DNA from: Paractinoplanes durhamensis | GTDB taxonomy: Bacteria > Actinomycetota > Actinomycetes > Mycobacteriales > Micromonosporaceae | Direction: 5' to 3' | DNA length: 64,000 nucleotides | NCBI RefSeq assembly: GCF_016862175.1 | Contig: NZ_BOML01000022.1 | Span: forward strand, 1-64,000 | In this document: one piece after another, positions 8,263 to 17,996 of the stretch | Position numbering within the stretch: position 1 is the first letter of the stretch | Layout of the letters: every line of letters begins with the position of its first letter | Notes under the pieces: generated by a model | The model's input: the letters and a program-made list of their open reading frames with translations, nothing else | What the model was told of the DNA's origin: nothing | The model's database searches: none | Translations under genes and position numbers: made by a program

Positions 8263-9520
8263 CGCCGTCCACCCGTCCGGCCAGGGCGAGCGAGACGACG
8301 CCGGCGACCGTGCGCAGGTAGGCGGAGCGGGCCGGGTTGAACGCCCGGGCGGTGCGGCTCACGAAGGCCAGGTCGCCCCAGACCCGGCCGCCGACGGTGA
8401 TCGGGAAGAGCAGGCAGGCGTGCAGGTCCTCGGCCGACGACATCTTCGCGGTGACCGGGAAGCGGCGGGCGAGCCGGCTCATGTCGTGCAGCTGGACGGG
8501 CTCGCCGCTGCGGTAGACCTGGGAGCCCATGAAGTCGGCGCTCACCGGGTGGCCGGCCGCGACCGACTGCTTCCAGCGAACCGACATTCCGGCCGACGCG
8601 ACCAGCCGGGACAGGCCCGCGCCCGCGTCGAGCCGGAAGACGGTGGCGGCGTCGCTGAAACCGCGGGCCACCGCCCACTGCACGACGGTTTCCGCCGCGG
8701 TGGTCATGTCCGGCGCCGCCTGCAGCGTGTCGACCAGCGCGCCGAGCGCGTCGGCGTGCGCGTTGAGCAGGCTCACCGAGGCGCGCAGCCGGTCGTCACT
8801 GCGGTCGTCGCCGAGCTCGGCGACCGGCGGGACGAACTGGTAGCCCGCGCCGCGCACCGAACCGATCCAGGTCGCGTCGGCCGGGGTGTCGCCGAGCTTG
8901 CGGCGCAGCCGGCCGATGTGGATGCGCAGCGTGTTGGCGCCGTCGCCGTGCCGCCAGCCCCAGACCCGCTGCACGATGTCCTGCAGCGGCACCACCTGCT
9001 GGGCGTGGCTCATCAGGTACGCGAGCAGGTCGAACTCGTTCTGGCTCAGCGCCACCGGCTGGTCGTCGAGCAGGCAGCGCCGGGCGCGAAGATCGACCCG
9101 CATCCGGCCGCTGTGCAGCCAGCGCACCCCGCCGGCGTCGTCGCCGCCCGCGCTGCGGCACAGCGCGGTCAGCCGGGACGCCATCTCCCGCGCCGGGGCC
9201 TGCCGCTCGATCACCAGGCTGGCACCTCGATCGAGCAGGGTGAGGCCCTCGTCGGTGGTCAGGTCGGTGGCGACCAGCGCGATCGGGAACGAGCCGGACA
9301 GCCGCAGTTCGCGGACCGCCTGGTGCACCCAGGTGAACGAGTTGCCGCCGACCAGCACGAGCCGGGTGTCCCGGACCGAGGCGGCATGCACCGCGCTGGT
9401 GACCTGGTGACAGACGACGGTCGGCCAGGTGATGGTGGCGGCCGCCGAGCCCGCCTCGGCGCAGAGCACCGACGGGTTGAGCACCGCCAGGTCGCGCGGC
9501 TTGAGGACGGTGTCGGGCAT
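8255..9520 (-). CDS. Winged-helix (OmpR/PhoB-type) regulator with atypical receiver-like N-terminus and C-terminal GAF domain
   Basis: The 421-residue protein has three parts. Residues 1-125 look like a receiver fold (LVLVGG, LVATDLTT) but the phosphoacceptor Asp cannot be placed with confidence. Residues about 138-230 form a trans_reg_C winged helix (LSQNEFDLLAYLM, IVQRVWGW, LRIHIGRLRRKLGD, IGSVRGAGYQFVPP). Residues about 245-415 resemble a GAF domain with a V.DLAFVSR ending. The layout suggests a one-component sensor of a pathway metabolite that controls its own operon. It starts directly after the ABC ATPase stop (0-nt gap) and overlaps the next gene by 8 nt. No histidine kinase lies nearby. 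Confidence 0.75.
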   Translation of the reverse strand: MPDTVLKPRDLAVLNPSVLCAEAGSAAATITWPTVVCHQVTSAVHAASVRDTRLVLVGGNSFTWVHQAVRELRLSGSFPIALVATDLTTDEGLTLLDRGASLVIERQAPAREMASRLTALCRSAGGDDAGGVRWLHSGRMRVDLRARRCLLDDQPVALSQNEFDLLAYLMSHAQQVVPLQDIVQRVWGWRHGDGANTLRIHIGRLRRKLGDTPADATWIGSVRGAGYQFVPPVAELGDDRSDDRLRASVSLLNAHADALGALVDTLQAAPDMTTAAETVVQWAVARGFSDAATVFRLDAGAGLSRLVASAGMSVRWKQSVAAGHPVSADFMGSQVYRSGEPVQLHDMSRLARRFPVTAKMSSAEDLHACLLFPITVGGRVWGDLAFVSRTARAFNPARSAYLRTVAGVVSLALAGRVDGDA

Positions 9521-10291
9521 TCAGAGCACCTTCGACAGGAACGACCGGGTGCGTTCGTGCGCCGGGTTGGCGAGCACGTCGGCCGGGGCGCCGCGTTCGA
9601 CGATCTGGCCGTCGGCCATGAAGGCGACCTGCGACGCGACCTCGCGGGCGAAGCCCATCTCGTGCGTCACCACGATCATCGTCATGCCCTGCACGGCCAG
9701 GTCCCGCATCACGTCGAGGACCTCGCCGACCAGCTCCGGGTCGAGCGCCGAGGTGGGCTCGTCGAAGAGCATCAGCTGCGGCCGCATGGCCAGGCCCCGG
9801 GCGATCGCGACGCGCTGCTGCTGCCCGCCGGAGAGATGCTTCGGGTACGCGCCCGCCTTCTCGGCCAGGCCCACCCGGTCGAGCAGATCCCGCGCGGTCG
9901 CGGTGGCGGTCTGCTTCGAGTGCTTGTGCACCCGCATCGGCGCCTCGCGGACGTTCTCCAGCGCGGTGAGGTGCGGGAACAGGTGGAAATGCTGGAACAC
10001 CATGCCGATCCGGGCCCGCTGCGCGCGGATCTGCCGCTCCGGCAGCTCGTGCAGCTTGCCGTCCCGCTCGGCGTAGCCGACGAGGTCACCGTCCACCACG
10101 ACCCGCCCGGCGTCCGGCGTTTCCAGGTGGTTGATGCAGCGCAGCAGCGTCGACTTCCCACTGCCGGAAGCACCGATCAAACACAAAACCTCTCCGGCGT
10201 GTACGTCGAGGTCGACGCCCTTGAGTACCTCGTTGGAGCCGAACCGCTTCCGGATGCCGCGCAGATGCACTAGCGGTTTCCCGTCAGCCAC
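9521..10291 (-). CDS. Polar amino acid ABC transporter ATPase (GlnQ-type)
   Basis: The 256-residue ATPase carries Walker [10 protein letters not shown], the Q-loop [11 protein letters not shown], signature LSGGQQQR, Walker [14 protein letters not shown] and the H-loop VVTHEMGFA, all characteristic of the GlnQ/HisP polar amino acid family. The GTG at 10291 is preferred over the in-frame GTG at 10300 because AAAGAGG lies 8 nt upstream of it and would overlap the alternative. The gene overlaps the permease gene by 22 nt. It powers import together with the permease and binding protein just upstream. Confidence 0.92.
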   Translation of the reverse strand: MADGKPLVHLRGIRKRFGSNEVLKGVDLDVHAGEVLCLIGASGSGKSTLLRCINHLETPDAGRVVVDGDLVGYAERDGKLHELPERQIRAQRARIGMVFQHFHLFPHLTALENVREAPMRVHKHSKQTATATARDLLDRVGLAEKAGAYPKHLSGGQQQRVAIARGLAMRPQLMLFDEPTSALDPELVGEVLDVMRDLAVQGMTMIVVTHEMGFAREVASQVAFMADGQIVERGAPADVLANPAHERTRSFLSKVL

Positions 10292-11178
10292 CGTGACCAC
10301 CTCTTTCCGCCATCGGTGGTCGCCCGGAAGCCGACGCCGAGCCGGCGCTCCAGGCGCGACTCCAGCACGGTCAGCACGGTGACCACGACGAGATACCAGA
10401 TGCAGACCACGAGCAGGACCGGGATGGTCTCGTAGGTGCGGCCGTAGATGAGCTGGCCGGAATAGAGCAGCTCGGGCAGCGCGATGACGGACACCACCGA
10501 CGAGTACTTGAGCAGGCCGATCGCCTCGTTCGACGCGGGCGGCACGATCACCCGCAGCGCCTGGGGGAGCACGATCCGGCGGAACGCGTCGAACCGGCTC
10601 AGGCCGAGCGCGTTCGCCGCCTCGGTCTGCCCCTTGTCGACCGCGATGATGCCGGAGCGGATGATCTCGCCGAGGTAGGCGGCCTCGTTGAGAGCCAGCC
10701 CGAGGATCGCCGCGGTCCACGGCGTGATCAGGTCGTTCGTCGCGGCCGACCACAGCGTCGGCCCGAACGGGATGCCGATGCTGATCGACGGGACCAGGAT
10801 CGCCAGGTTGTACCAGAGGATCAGCTGCACCAGGATCGGCGTGCCGCGGAACAGCCAGACGTACGCGCCGGCCACGCCCCGCAGCAGCGTGCTCCGCGAC
10901 AACCGCATGGTCGCCAGCAGCAGGCCGAGCGCGGCCGCGATCGCCATGCTCACCACGGTCAGCTTCAGCGTGGTGACCAGGCCGTCCAGGATCCGCTGGT
11001 CGAACAGGTAACCGCCGACCACGTCCCACCGGTAGTTCGGGTTGGTGAGGAACGAGACCGCGATCGACACCACCACGACCGCGGTGATCGCCCAGCCGAT
11101 CCACCGCCAGGGGCGCCGGCGGGGGACGACCACGATCGCGTGGTCGGCCTCCCGCACAGCCTGTATGTCGACAGCCAT
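10270..11178 (-). CDS. Polar amino acid ABC transporter permease (HisM/GlnP-type)
   Basis: The 302-residue membrane protein has about five or six helices and the TIGR01726-type core ([17 protein letters not shown], then [13 protein letters not shown]). It also has the EAA-type loop [22 protein letters not shown], which contacts the ATPase. An extra N-terminal cytoplasmic tail of about 25 residues precedes the first helix. The ATG overlaps the binding-protein stop by one base (TGATG). Only one permease gene is present, so the channel would be a homodimer. Confidence 0.9.
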   Translation of the reverse strand: MAVDIQAVREADHAIVVVPRRRPWRWIGWAITAVVVVSIAVSFLTNPNYRWDVVGGYLFDQRILDGLVTTLKLTVVSMAIAAALGLLLATMRLSRSTLLRGVAGAYVWLFRGTPILVQLILWYNLAILVPSISIGIPFGPTLWSAATNDLITPWTAAILGLALNEAAYLGEIIRSGIIAVDKGQTEAANALGLSRFDAFRRIVLPQALRVIVPPASNEAIGLLKYSSVVSVIALPELLYSGQLIYGRTYETIPVLLVVCIWYLVVVTVLTVLESRLERRLGVGFRATTDGGKRWSRWLTGNR

Positions 11179-12005
11179 CAGAAGGGCGAGCCGTTGACGA
11201 TCGGCGCGTCCAGGCCGCGGTCGGTGATGCCCCAGGTCTCCAGGGCCTTCTTGTAGGTGCCGTCCGCGATGATCTCCTGGAACGCGGTCTCGAACTGCTT
11301 GGTGAGCTCGCTGTTCTTCGGGAACGCGGCGGCGAAGTAGCCCTCGTTCTGGTAGCCGCCGGACGTCTTCACCTTGCCCTCGTTCTTGCTGAGGATGTAG
11401 GCGTTGGCGGCCGAGTCGTTCGGGGTCACGTCGATCCGGCTGGACAGCAGCGCGAGCACGGTCGCGTCCAGGTCGGCGAACTCCTTGACGTCGATCGCCT
11501 TCTTGCCGGCCGTCGTGCACTTCTTCGACGCGTCGGCGAGCAGATCGGCCTCCAGGGCGCCGCTCGGAATGCCGACCGCGATCCCGCACAGGTCGTCCAT
11601 CGTCGCGATGTCGGCGTATCCGGTGCGGGTCAGGAAATTGTTCTTCGCGGCCAGGTAGTCGACGAAATCGACGCTCTTCTGCCGTTCCTTGGTGTCGAAC
11701 ATTCCGGTCATCGCGATATCAAATCGCCCGGAGGTGAGGCCGGGGATGATCGTGTCGAATCCGGCACTCGTGAAAGTCACCGGCCGGCCCAGTTTCGCGG
11801 AGAGGGCGGCGGCCAGATCGACGTTGATGCCCTTCCACGTCTTGCCGTCGGCGTCCAGGAAGTTGTACGGCAGCAGCGACGGGTCGGCCGCCGCGACCAG
11901 CGCCTTCGGCGTCAGTGCGGTGTCCGCGTCGGCGGCGTCACCGGACGAGCAGGAAGCCGTGGCGGCCACCGCGAGGGCCGCGGCGATAAATAGACGTACA
12001 CGCAT
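11178..12005 (-). CDS. Extracellular solute-binding lipoprotein, family 3 (amino-acid type)
   Basis: The 275-residue protein begins with a lipoprotein signal (positive N-terminus, hydrophobic core, TASC with lipidated Cys19). The mature part reads as a family-3 solute-binding protein: [46 protein letters not shown], then a C-terminal lobe. A GGAG lies 5 nt before the ATG at 12005. As the first gene of the operon it is transcribed from the shared control region with the divergent aminotransferase. A polar amino acid, or a cyclic derivative, is the expected ligand. Confidence 0.9.
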   Translation of the reverse strand: MRVRLFIAAALAVAATASCSSGDAADADTALTPKALVAAADPSLLPYNFLDADGKTWKGINVDLAAALSAKLGRPVTFTSAGFDTIIPGLTSGRFDIAMTGMFDTKERQKSVDFVDYLAAKNNFLTRTGYADIATMDDLCGIAVGIPSGALEADLLADASKKCTTAGKKAIDVKEFADLDATVLALLSSRIDVTPNDSAANAYILSKNEGKVKTSGGYQNEGYFAAAFPKNSELTKQFETAFQEIIADGTYKKALETWGITDRGLDAPIVNGSPF

Positions 12006-12202
12006 AGGAACTCCATCTCGAAGCCAGGAGGGCGTCCGGCGAACAGAGAACGGGGGTTTCTTTGCGGTCTTATTACGGGGTCGTGGGCCGGGCGTTTCCC
12101 TCGCTGTGAATCGACATGTTGACGACAGGTTTCCGGTCCTAGAGTTGCTTCGTGAGCGCGGTGGTAATGCCGTGCCGACATGTTGACGAAAGGATTCCGA
12201 CA
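12006..12202. promoter_or_regulatory. Divergent control region with two 25-bp near-identical direct repeats
   Basis: This 197-bp stretch separates the binding-protein gene from the aminotransferase. Near-identical 25-bp elements lie at 12112-12136 and 12176-12200 (three mismatches by eye), 64 bp apart. Each contains CGACATGTTGACGA, an imperfect dyad around the palindrome ACATGT. The second overlaps the aminotransferase ribosome-binding site AAAGGA (12189-12194). The layout suits an operator pair acting on both directions; the operon-encoded winged-helix regulator is the obvious candidate binder. No confident -10/-35 pair could be assigned. Confidence 0.55.
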
Positions 12203-13303
12203 GTGCAGAGCGGAACGGAGGCGGCCGCGGTCGCTCGGATGATGTCGGGCCCGGTGCGGGCCGGCGAGGTCGATCTGAGCATCGGCGAACCGGACCAGCC
12301 GCTGCCCGGCGTCCTCGTCGAGACCGCGGTCCGCAGCCTCCGGGCCGGGCAGACCGGCTACACCCCGAAACTGGGGCTGCCCGCGCTGCGCACCCTCGTC
12401 GCCGCCGACCTCGACGGCCACCGGCCACCCGCCGACGACGTGATCATCACGATCGGCGGCACCGGGGCGGTCGCGGTCGCGCTGACCGCGGCCGGTGGCC
12501 CCATCGTCATCCCCGACCCGGCCTGGCCCAACTACCGGGTCCTGGCCGGGCAGCTCGGCATCGAGGTGCGCACCTACCGGCAGGGGGCGTCCGGCGACGA
12601 CTTCTTCGACCTGGACGCGATCGCGGCCGGCCTGCGCGCGGGCGCCCGGCTCGTGGTGGTGAACTCGCCGTCCAACCCGACCGGGGCGGTCGCCTCGGCG
12701 GCGGCGCTGCGCGCCCTGCTCGCCCTGGTCCGGGCGCACGGCGCCGACGTGCTCTCGGACGAGGCGTACGAGTCGGTGGTCTTCGCCGGCGGCCGCGCCC
12801 CCACCCCGTTCGCGGTCGGTGGCGCGGACGTCACGTTCGCCGCCCGGACCTTCTCCAAGACGTACTCGATGACCGGTCTGCGGGCCGGTGCGCTGATCTC
12901 CCCGCCGTCGTTCCGGGCCGCGGTCGCCGCGATCCACGGCACCACCGCGGGCTGCGCGCCGATCACCGCCCAGCTGGTCGCGGCCGAGGCGCTGCGCTCG
13001 CTGCCGGACCGCGGCGCCACGCTGTCGGCGATCTACCGGGCCCGCTTCGAGATGGCCCGGTCGATCCTCGGGCCCTGGGCGCCGGCCGACTCGGCCGGCG
13101 GCTTCTACGTGTGGCTGGACGCCCGGCCGACCGGGCGCACCAGCGCCGAGCTGTGCGCGGCGCTGCGCGACCGCGGCGTGGTCGTGTCGAGCGGGCTGGT
13201 CTACACCGCCACCGACGGCTTCGTCCGGCTCGCCCTGACCGCCCCGGACGACCGGCTGGCCGCCGCCCTGACTTCGGTCCGCTCAGTGCTGGATGATCAA
13301 TAA
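12203..13303 (+). CDS. PLP-dependent aminotransferase, class I/II
   Basis: The 366-residue protein is a fold-type I aminotransferase: GEPDQPLPGVLV near the start, NSPSNPTG, the cofactor-contacting DEAYE, and the Schiff-base lysine in FSKTYSMTGLRAG (Lys219). The GTG at 12203 was chosen because AAAGGA sits 8 nt before it; an in-frame GTG at 12152 would add 17 residues but has no such site. It faces the catabolic operon across the repeat-bearing region and so probably serves the same pathway, moving an amino group to or from the freed amino acid. Its stop lies 11 nt from the convergent aldo/keto reductase. Confidence 0.88.
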   Translation: MQSGTEAAAVARMMSGPVRAGEVDLSIGEPDQPLPGVLVETAVRSLRAGQTGYTPKLGLPALRTLVAADLDGHRPPADDVIITIGGTGAVAVALTAAGGPIVIPDPAWPNYRVLAGQLGIEVRTYRQGASGDDFFDLDAIAAGLRAGARLVVVNSPSNPTGAVASAAALRALLALVRAHGADVLSDEAYESVVFAGGRAPTPFAVGGADVTFAARTFSKTYSMTGLRAGALISPPSFRAAVAAIHGTTAGCAPITAQLVAAEALRSLPDRGATLSAIYRARFEMARSILGPWAPADSAGGFYVWLDARPTGRTSAELCAALRDRGVVVSSGLVYTATDGFVRLALTAPDDRLAAALTSVRSVLDDQ

Positions 13304-13314
13304 GACCCTCAAGG

Positions 13315-14295
<981 letters not shown>

Positions 14296-14501
14296 GGTGT
14301 GACTCCTGCTTGGTCAGGTAGGACTGGTGGCATCGCCGACCGCTTGGCGATCGGCGGACGGCGCGGATGAACCACCTGAACGCGACGCCAATGCGGTAGG
14401 AGCTACAGCTAACCGCCGTTCACGGGCGGGGAGGAGGCACTGCTGAAGGGTGTACCGGCAGCCCACCTCGACCGCACCCGACGGCCGGCTCCGATCGATA
14501 T
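14296..14501. other. Divergent intergenic region between aldo/keto reductase and sigma factor
   Basis: The 206-bp gap holds the promoters for both flanking genes. A GC-rich inverted element (CGCCGA ... TCGGCG, 14334-14357) is visible. A GGGAGGAGG purine run near 14430 has no start codon correctly spaced after it. Nothing else could be assigned. Confidence 0.4.
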
Positions 14502-15104
14502 GTGACCCATGTCACTCCAGGTGTCGCACCCGCCGTCGATGATGCTCTCGTCTTGCTGGACGTGAGACGAAGCCTGGACGAAGCCGAGCTGGTGCGCCGC
14601 ACCGCTGCCGGTGATCGGCGTGCCTTCGACGAGCTCTATCGGCGCACGTCGCCGTGGCTGCTCGCCCGGCTGCGCCGGCGCTGCGCCGACGACGACCTCG
14701 TCGCCGACGTCATGCAGGAGACCTACCTGGCCGTCTGGCGGGCGGCCGGCAGCTTCTCCGGGGCGGCGGTGTCGGGCAGCGCGGTCGGCTGGTTGTGGAC
14801 CATCGCCGCGCACCGCCTGGTCGACGCGTTCCGCCGGCGCGCCCGGGTCGACGACATGCCGGTGGTGCAGCTGGCCGAGACGGTCGCCCCCGCCGCCGAG
14901 GACGAGGTTCTCGCCGGGCAGGTCGGGCACGAGCTCGAGCAGGCCCTGACCGAGCTGCCGCCGGAGGCCCGGCAGGTGCTGCGGGCGATGGTGCTCGACG
15001 GCCTGTCGGTGCGGGAGACGTCGCTGCTGCTGGGCGTCCCGGAAAACACGGTGAAATCCCGGGCCCGCAGGGCTCGGATCGCGCTGCGGGAGGCGCTGTC
15101 ATGA
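14502..15104 (+). CDS. ECF-family RNA polymerase sigma factor
   Basis: The 200-residue protein has sigma region 2 (AFDELYRRTSPWLLARL, LVADVMQETYLAVWRAAG) and region 4 (LPPEARQVLRAMVLDGLSV, then GVPENTVKSRARRARIALREAL) and no region 3, as in extracytoplasmic-function factors. The GTG at 14502 gives the longest frame. A GTG at 14561 would remove 20 poorly conserved residues, and neither has a strong ribosome-binding site, so the start is uncertain. It overlaps the zinc-finger membrane gene as ATGA. It probably drives its own operon, whose next gene is the likely anti-sigma factor. Confidence 0.9.
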   Translation: MTHVTPGVAPAVDDALVLLDVRRSLDEAELVRRTAAGDRRAFDELYRRTSPWLLARLRRRCADDDLVADVMQETYLAVWRAAGSFSGAAVSGSAVGWLWTIAAHRLVDAFRRRARVDDMPVVQLAETVAPAAEDEVLAGQVGHELEQALTELPPEARQVLRAMVLDGLSVRETSLLLGVPENTVKSRARRARIALREALS

Positions 15105-15889
15105 GCACTCATCCGAGCCGGGCGATGCTCGCCCGCTACGCCGACCGGGAAGCGGTCCTCGACGAGGTCACGATGTGGTCGGTCGAGACCCACCTGGAGG
15201 GCTGCGCCGACTGCCGGTCGCACGTCCCGGCCGGCGACAACCAGGCCCTGCTCGACCGGATCGCCGCCGGGCTCGACCAGGGCATCGCGGCCGGCCCGGC
15301 CCCGGCCCGCCGGCGGCGCTCGCAGGCGGTGCGCAACCGCTGGCTGGTCTGGCACCTGGTGCCCTGGCTGACCATGACGGTGGCGGTGCTCGGCTGCGCG
15401 GTTCTGCTCCAGGCCCTCGACCCGCGGGTGCCGCTGGTCCTGCTGCTGGCGCCGATCGCCCCGCTGCCGGGGGTGGCGATCGCCTGGAGCCGGCGCCACG
15501 ATCCGGCCTGGGAGCTGATCGCCGGCACCCCGAAGGCGGGGCTGACGCTGCTGCTCCGGCGCACGGCCGGGGTGCTGGCCGTGGTCGTCCCGGCACTCGC
15601 CCTGGCCAGCAACCGCACCGGGGTCTCGCTGGCCCTGGCGCTGCTGCCGTGCCTGGCCTTCTCGGCCGCCACCATCGGGCTCGGCGGGTTCATCGGCGTG
15701 CACCGCGCCGCCGTCTGGCTCGGCTCGCTCTGGACCCTGGCCGTGGTGGTGCCGTCGATCGCCACCGCGCACCCACCGGCCGTCCTGCAATCCGGCACGT
15801 CCGGCTTCTGGGCGCTGCTCACCCTGATCCTGGCCGGCCTCGCGGCGACGCGGGCCACCAACTTCCGCCGGCTCTCCAGCCACAACTGA
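15101..15889 (+). CDS. Zinc-finger membrane protein, probable anti-sigma factor
   Basis: The 262-residue protein begins with a short zf-HC2-like segment (HLEGCADC, residues about 30-37, an HxxxCxxC zinc site), the hallmark of zinc-binding anti-sigma domains. About six hydrophobic helices follow from residue 80. It would hold the preceding sigma factor at the membrane until a signal arrives. The helices show no known sensor domain. The start overlaps the sigma stop by 4 nt, and the ABC exporter ATPase follows after an 11-nt gap. Confidence 0.8.
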   Translation: MSTHPSRAMLARYADREAVLDEVTMWSVETHLEGCADCRSHVPAGDNQALLDRIAAGLDQGIAAGPAPARRRRSQAVRNRWLVWHLVPWLTMTVAVLGCAVLLQALDPRVPLVLLLAPIAPLPGVAIAWSRRHDPAWELIAGTPKAGLTLLLRRTAGVLAVVVPALALASNRTGVSLALALLPCLAFSAATIGLGGFIGVHRAAVWLGSLWTLAVVVPSIATAHPPAVLQSGTSGFWALLTLILAGLAATRATNFRRLSSHN

Positions 15890-15900
15890 GGGGATTCACC

Positions 15901-16701
15901 ATGCGTACGGTGAGCGCGGCCGAATCGGCCCCCACCACCTATCCGTGGGCGGTGCACGCCCAGGAGCTCCGGGTCAAAGCCGGCCGGCACCTGGCCGTCG
16001 ACGGCCTCGACCTGGCCCTCGACACCGGGGTGCACGGCCTGCTCGGCCCGAACGGAGCCGGCAAGACGACCCTGATGCGGGCGCTCGCCACCGTCATCCG
16101 GCCGGCCGGCGGGCGGCTGACCATGCTGGGTGAGACGGTCGACGGCCGCGCCGACCTGCGTCGTCTGCGGCGCGGGCTGGGCTACCTGCCGCAGCAGTTC
16201 GGCTTCTACCCGCGGTTCACGGTGCGCGAGTTCGTGGAATACATGGCGTGGCTCAAGGAGATGCCGAAGGCCGAGATCCCGGGCGCGGTGCAGCGGTCGA
16301 TCGACCGGGTCGGGCTGGCGGCCAAGGCCGGAGCGCGGATGAAGACGCTGTCCGGCGGCATGCTGCGCCGGGCCGGCATCGCGCAGGCGATCGTCAACGA
16401 CCCGGCCGTGCTGCTGCTCGACGAGCCCACCGTCGGCCTCGACCCCGAGCAGCGCCTCGACTTCCGCGAGCTGCTGCGCGACATCGGCGTCGACAGCTGC
16501 GTGCTGGTCTCCACCCACCTGGTCGAGGACGTGGTGGCCGCCTGCTCCGACGTCATCGTGATGAACGAGGGCGGGCTGGTGCACCAGGGCGCGGTCGACA
16601 CCCTGATCGCCCAGGGCGGCGAGGGCGACGCCGGCGACAGCCCGGCCGAGCGGGGCTACTCGGCGCTGCTGCGCCGGCACCGGTCGGCGGTGGCCCGATG
16701 A
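15901..16701 (+). CDS. ABC exporter ATPase
   Basis: The 266-residue protein has Walker A GPNGAGKTT, Q-loop LPQQFGFYPRFT, signature LSGGMLRR, Walker B VLLLDEPTVGLDP and H-loop STHLVEDV, the layout of drug/peptide-type exporter ATPases. GAGGGG lies just upstream of the ATG. It overlaps the first permease gene as ATGA. The operon order sigma, anti-sigma, ATPase, permease, permease suggests that the sigma factor induces an exporter. Confidence 0.9.
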   Translation: MRTVSAAESAPTTYPWAVHAQELRVKAGRHLAVDGLDLALDTGVHGLLGPNGAGKTTLMRALATVIRPAGGRLTMLGETVDGRADLRRLRRGLGYLPQQFGFYPRFTVREFVEYMAWLKEMPKAEIPGAVQRSIDRVGLAAKAGARMKTLSGGMLRRAGIAQAIVNDPAVLLLDEPTVGLDPEQRLDFRELLRDIGVDSCVLVSTHLVEDVVAACSDVIVMNEGGLVHQGAVDTLIAQGGEGDAGDSPAERGYSALLRRHRSAVAR

Positions 16702-17996
16702 GCCGCGTTCTCGGCGTCGAGCTGCGCCGCTCGGCGGCGCTCGGCACCGCCCTGATCCTGCTGGTGATCGGCACCCTGGCGCTCTACTTCGCCGAGGGGA
16801 TCGGCTTCGCCACCGGCTGGATGCAGCTGGCCATGTCCCAGCGGCTCTACCTGGCGCTGCTGTGGCCGATCGCCCTCGCGGCCGGCGCCTGGCAGTCGAG
16901 CCGGGAGCACCGGTCGAAGGTCACCGAGCTGTTCGCCAGCACCCCACGCCCGCGGGCGCACCGGACCCTCCCGACGCTCGGCGCGATGGCCGTCGCGGTG
17001 GTCGGCGGCTACCTGGCGATGGGCATCGCCGGCGGCCTGTGGATCATCGCGACCGCCCGCTATTTCCCGTTGACCGTCCTGGTCGTCACCGCCGTCGGCG
17101 CGCTGTCGCTGATCGCGGCGGTCTGGCTCGGCCAGGCGATCGGCCGGCTGCTGCCCTGGCTGGTGGTCGCGCCGGCGCTCGGCGTCGCCGGCCTGGCGCT
17201 GCTGTTGCTCATCCCGGGGGCGACCCGCCCGCACGGCTGGCTGGCCCTGGTGTTCTCGCCGATCTACGAGATGAACATGCCCGGTGCCTACGCGACCGTC
17301 CCCGGCCGGGCCAGCCTGTCCCAGGCCATCTGGATGCTCGCACTTGCCGCCACCGCGGTGCTGCTGCTGGCGTCCGACGGCTGGCGCCCGCGCGTCGCGG
17401 CCCTGCTGCCGGTGGCCCTCGGCGTCACCCTGGCGATCGCGGTCATGCCGCGCGACAACCGTTATGTCACCGACGCGATCGACCCGGTGGCGCAGGAGCA
17501 GGTGTGCGCCGGCGGCGCGCCGCGGGTGTGTGTCAGCCGGGTCCACTCCGGAATGCTCGCCGACGTGACCGGCCCGGCCCGGGAGGCGCTGACGGTCCTG
17601 GCGAAGCTGCCGGGCGCGCCGACCGCGATGCACGAGGACACCACCAGCTACCCCGACTTCTACCCGGTCTGGCACGACGACGTCGTCCTGCTCCGGGTCG
17701 AGACCGGCGAGAAGCTGACCGCTTCGCAGGTGGTGGCCGCGGCGTTCGACACCCCGCCGCAGTGCGACCGGCCCACCCCGCGGGCGGACGGGCTGGCCGC
17801 CGCCTACTGGCTGCTCGGCCAGGAGCCGGCGGTGAGCGACCCGGACGATCCGGCCCTCGCGGGCGAGGTCGCAGCGCGGTGGCAGGCCCTGCACACCGAG
17901 CCCGCCGCCGAGGCCCAGGCCCACCTGCTGGCCCTGCGCAAGGCCGCCCTGACCTGCACGATCGAGAGCGACATCCTCAGCCGGGACATCAAATGA
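16698..17996 (+). CDS. ABC exporter membrane subunit with C-terminal extracytoplasmic domain
   Basis: This 432-residue protein has about seven membrane segments in residues 1-260 (first at about 13-32), then a soluble tail of about 165 residues beginning after PRDNRYVTDAIDP. The tail contains paired cysteines (EQVCAGGAPRVCVSR; PPQCDRP; LTCTIE), consistent with an exported, disulfide-bonded domain. It overlaps its neighbours by 4 nt on both sides. The transported molecule is unknown. Confidence 0.75.
   Translation: MSRVLGVELRRSAALGTALILLVIGTLALYFAEGIGFATGWMQLAMSQRLYLALLWPIALAAGAWQSSREHRSKVTELFASTPRPRAHRTLPTLGAMAVAVVGGYLAMGIAGGLWIIATARYFPLTVLVVTAVGALSLIAAVWLGQAIGRLLPWLVVAPALGVAGLALLLLIPGATRPHGWLALVFSPIYEMNMPGAYATVPGRASLSQAIWMLALAATAVLLLASDGWRPRVAALLPVALGVTLAIAVMPRDNRYVTDAIDPVAQEQVCAGGAPRVCVSRVHSGMLADVTGPAREALTVLAKLPGAPTAMHEDTTSYPDFYPVWHDDVVLLRVETGEKLTASQVVAAAFDTPPQCDRPTPRADGLAAAYWLLGQEPAVSDPDDPALAGEVAARWQALHTEPAAEAQAHLLALRKAALTCTIESDILSRDIK

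Noticed and set aside
14334..14357. Inverted repeat as a terminator between the aldo/keto reductase and the sigma gene
   Set aside because: It lies upstream of both divergent starts and has no T-run, so termination is not its role.
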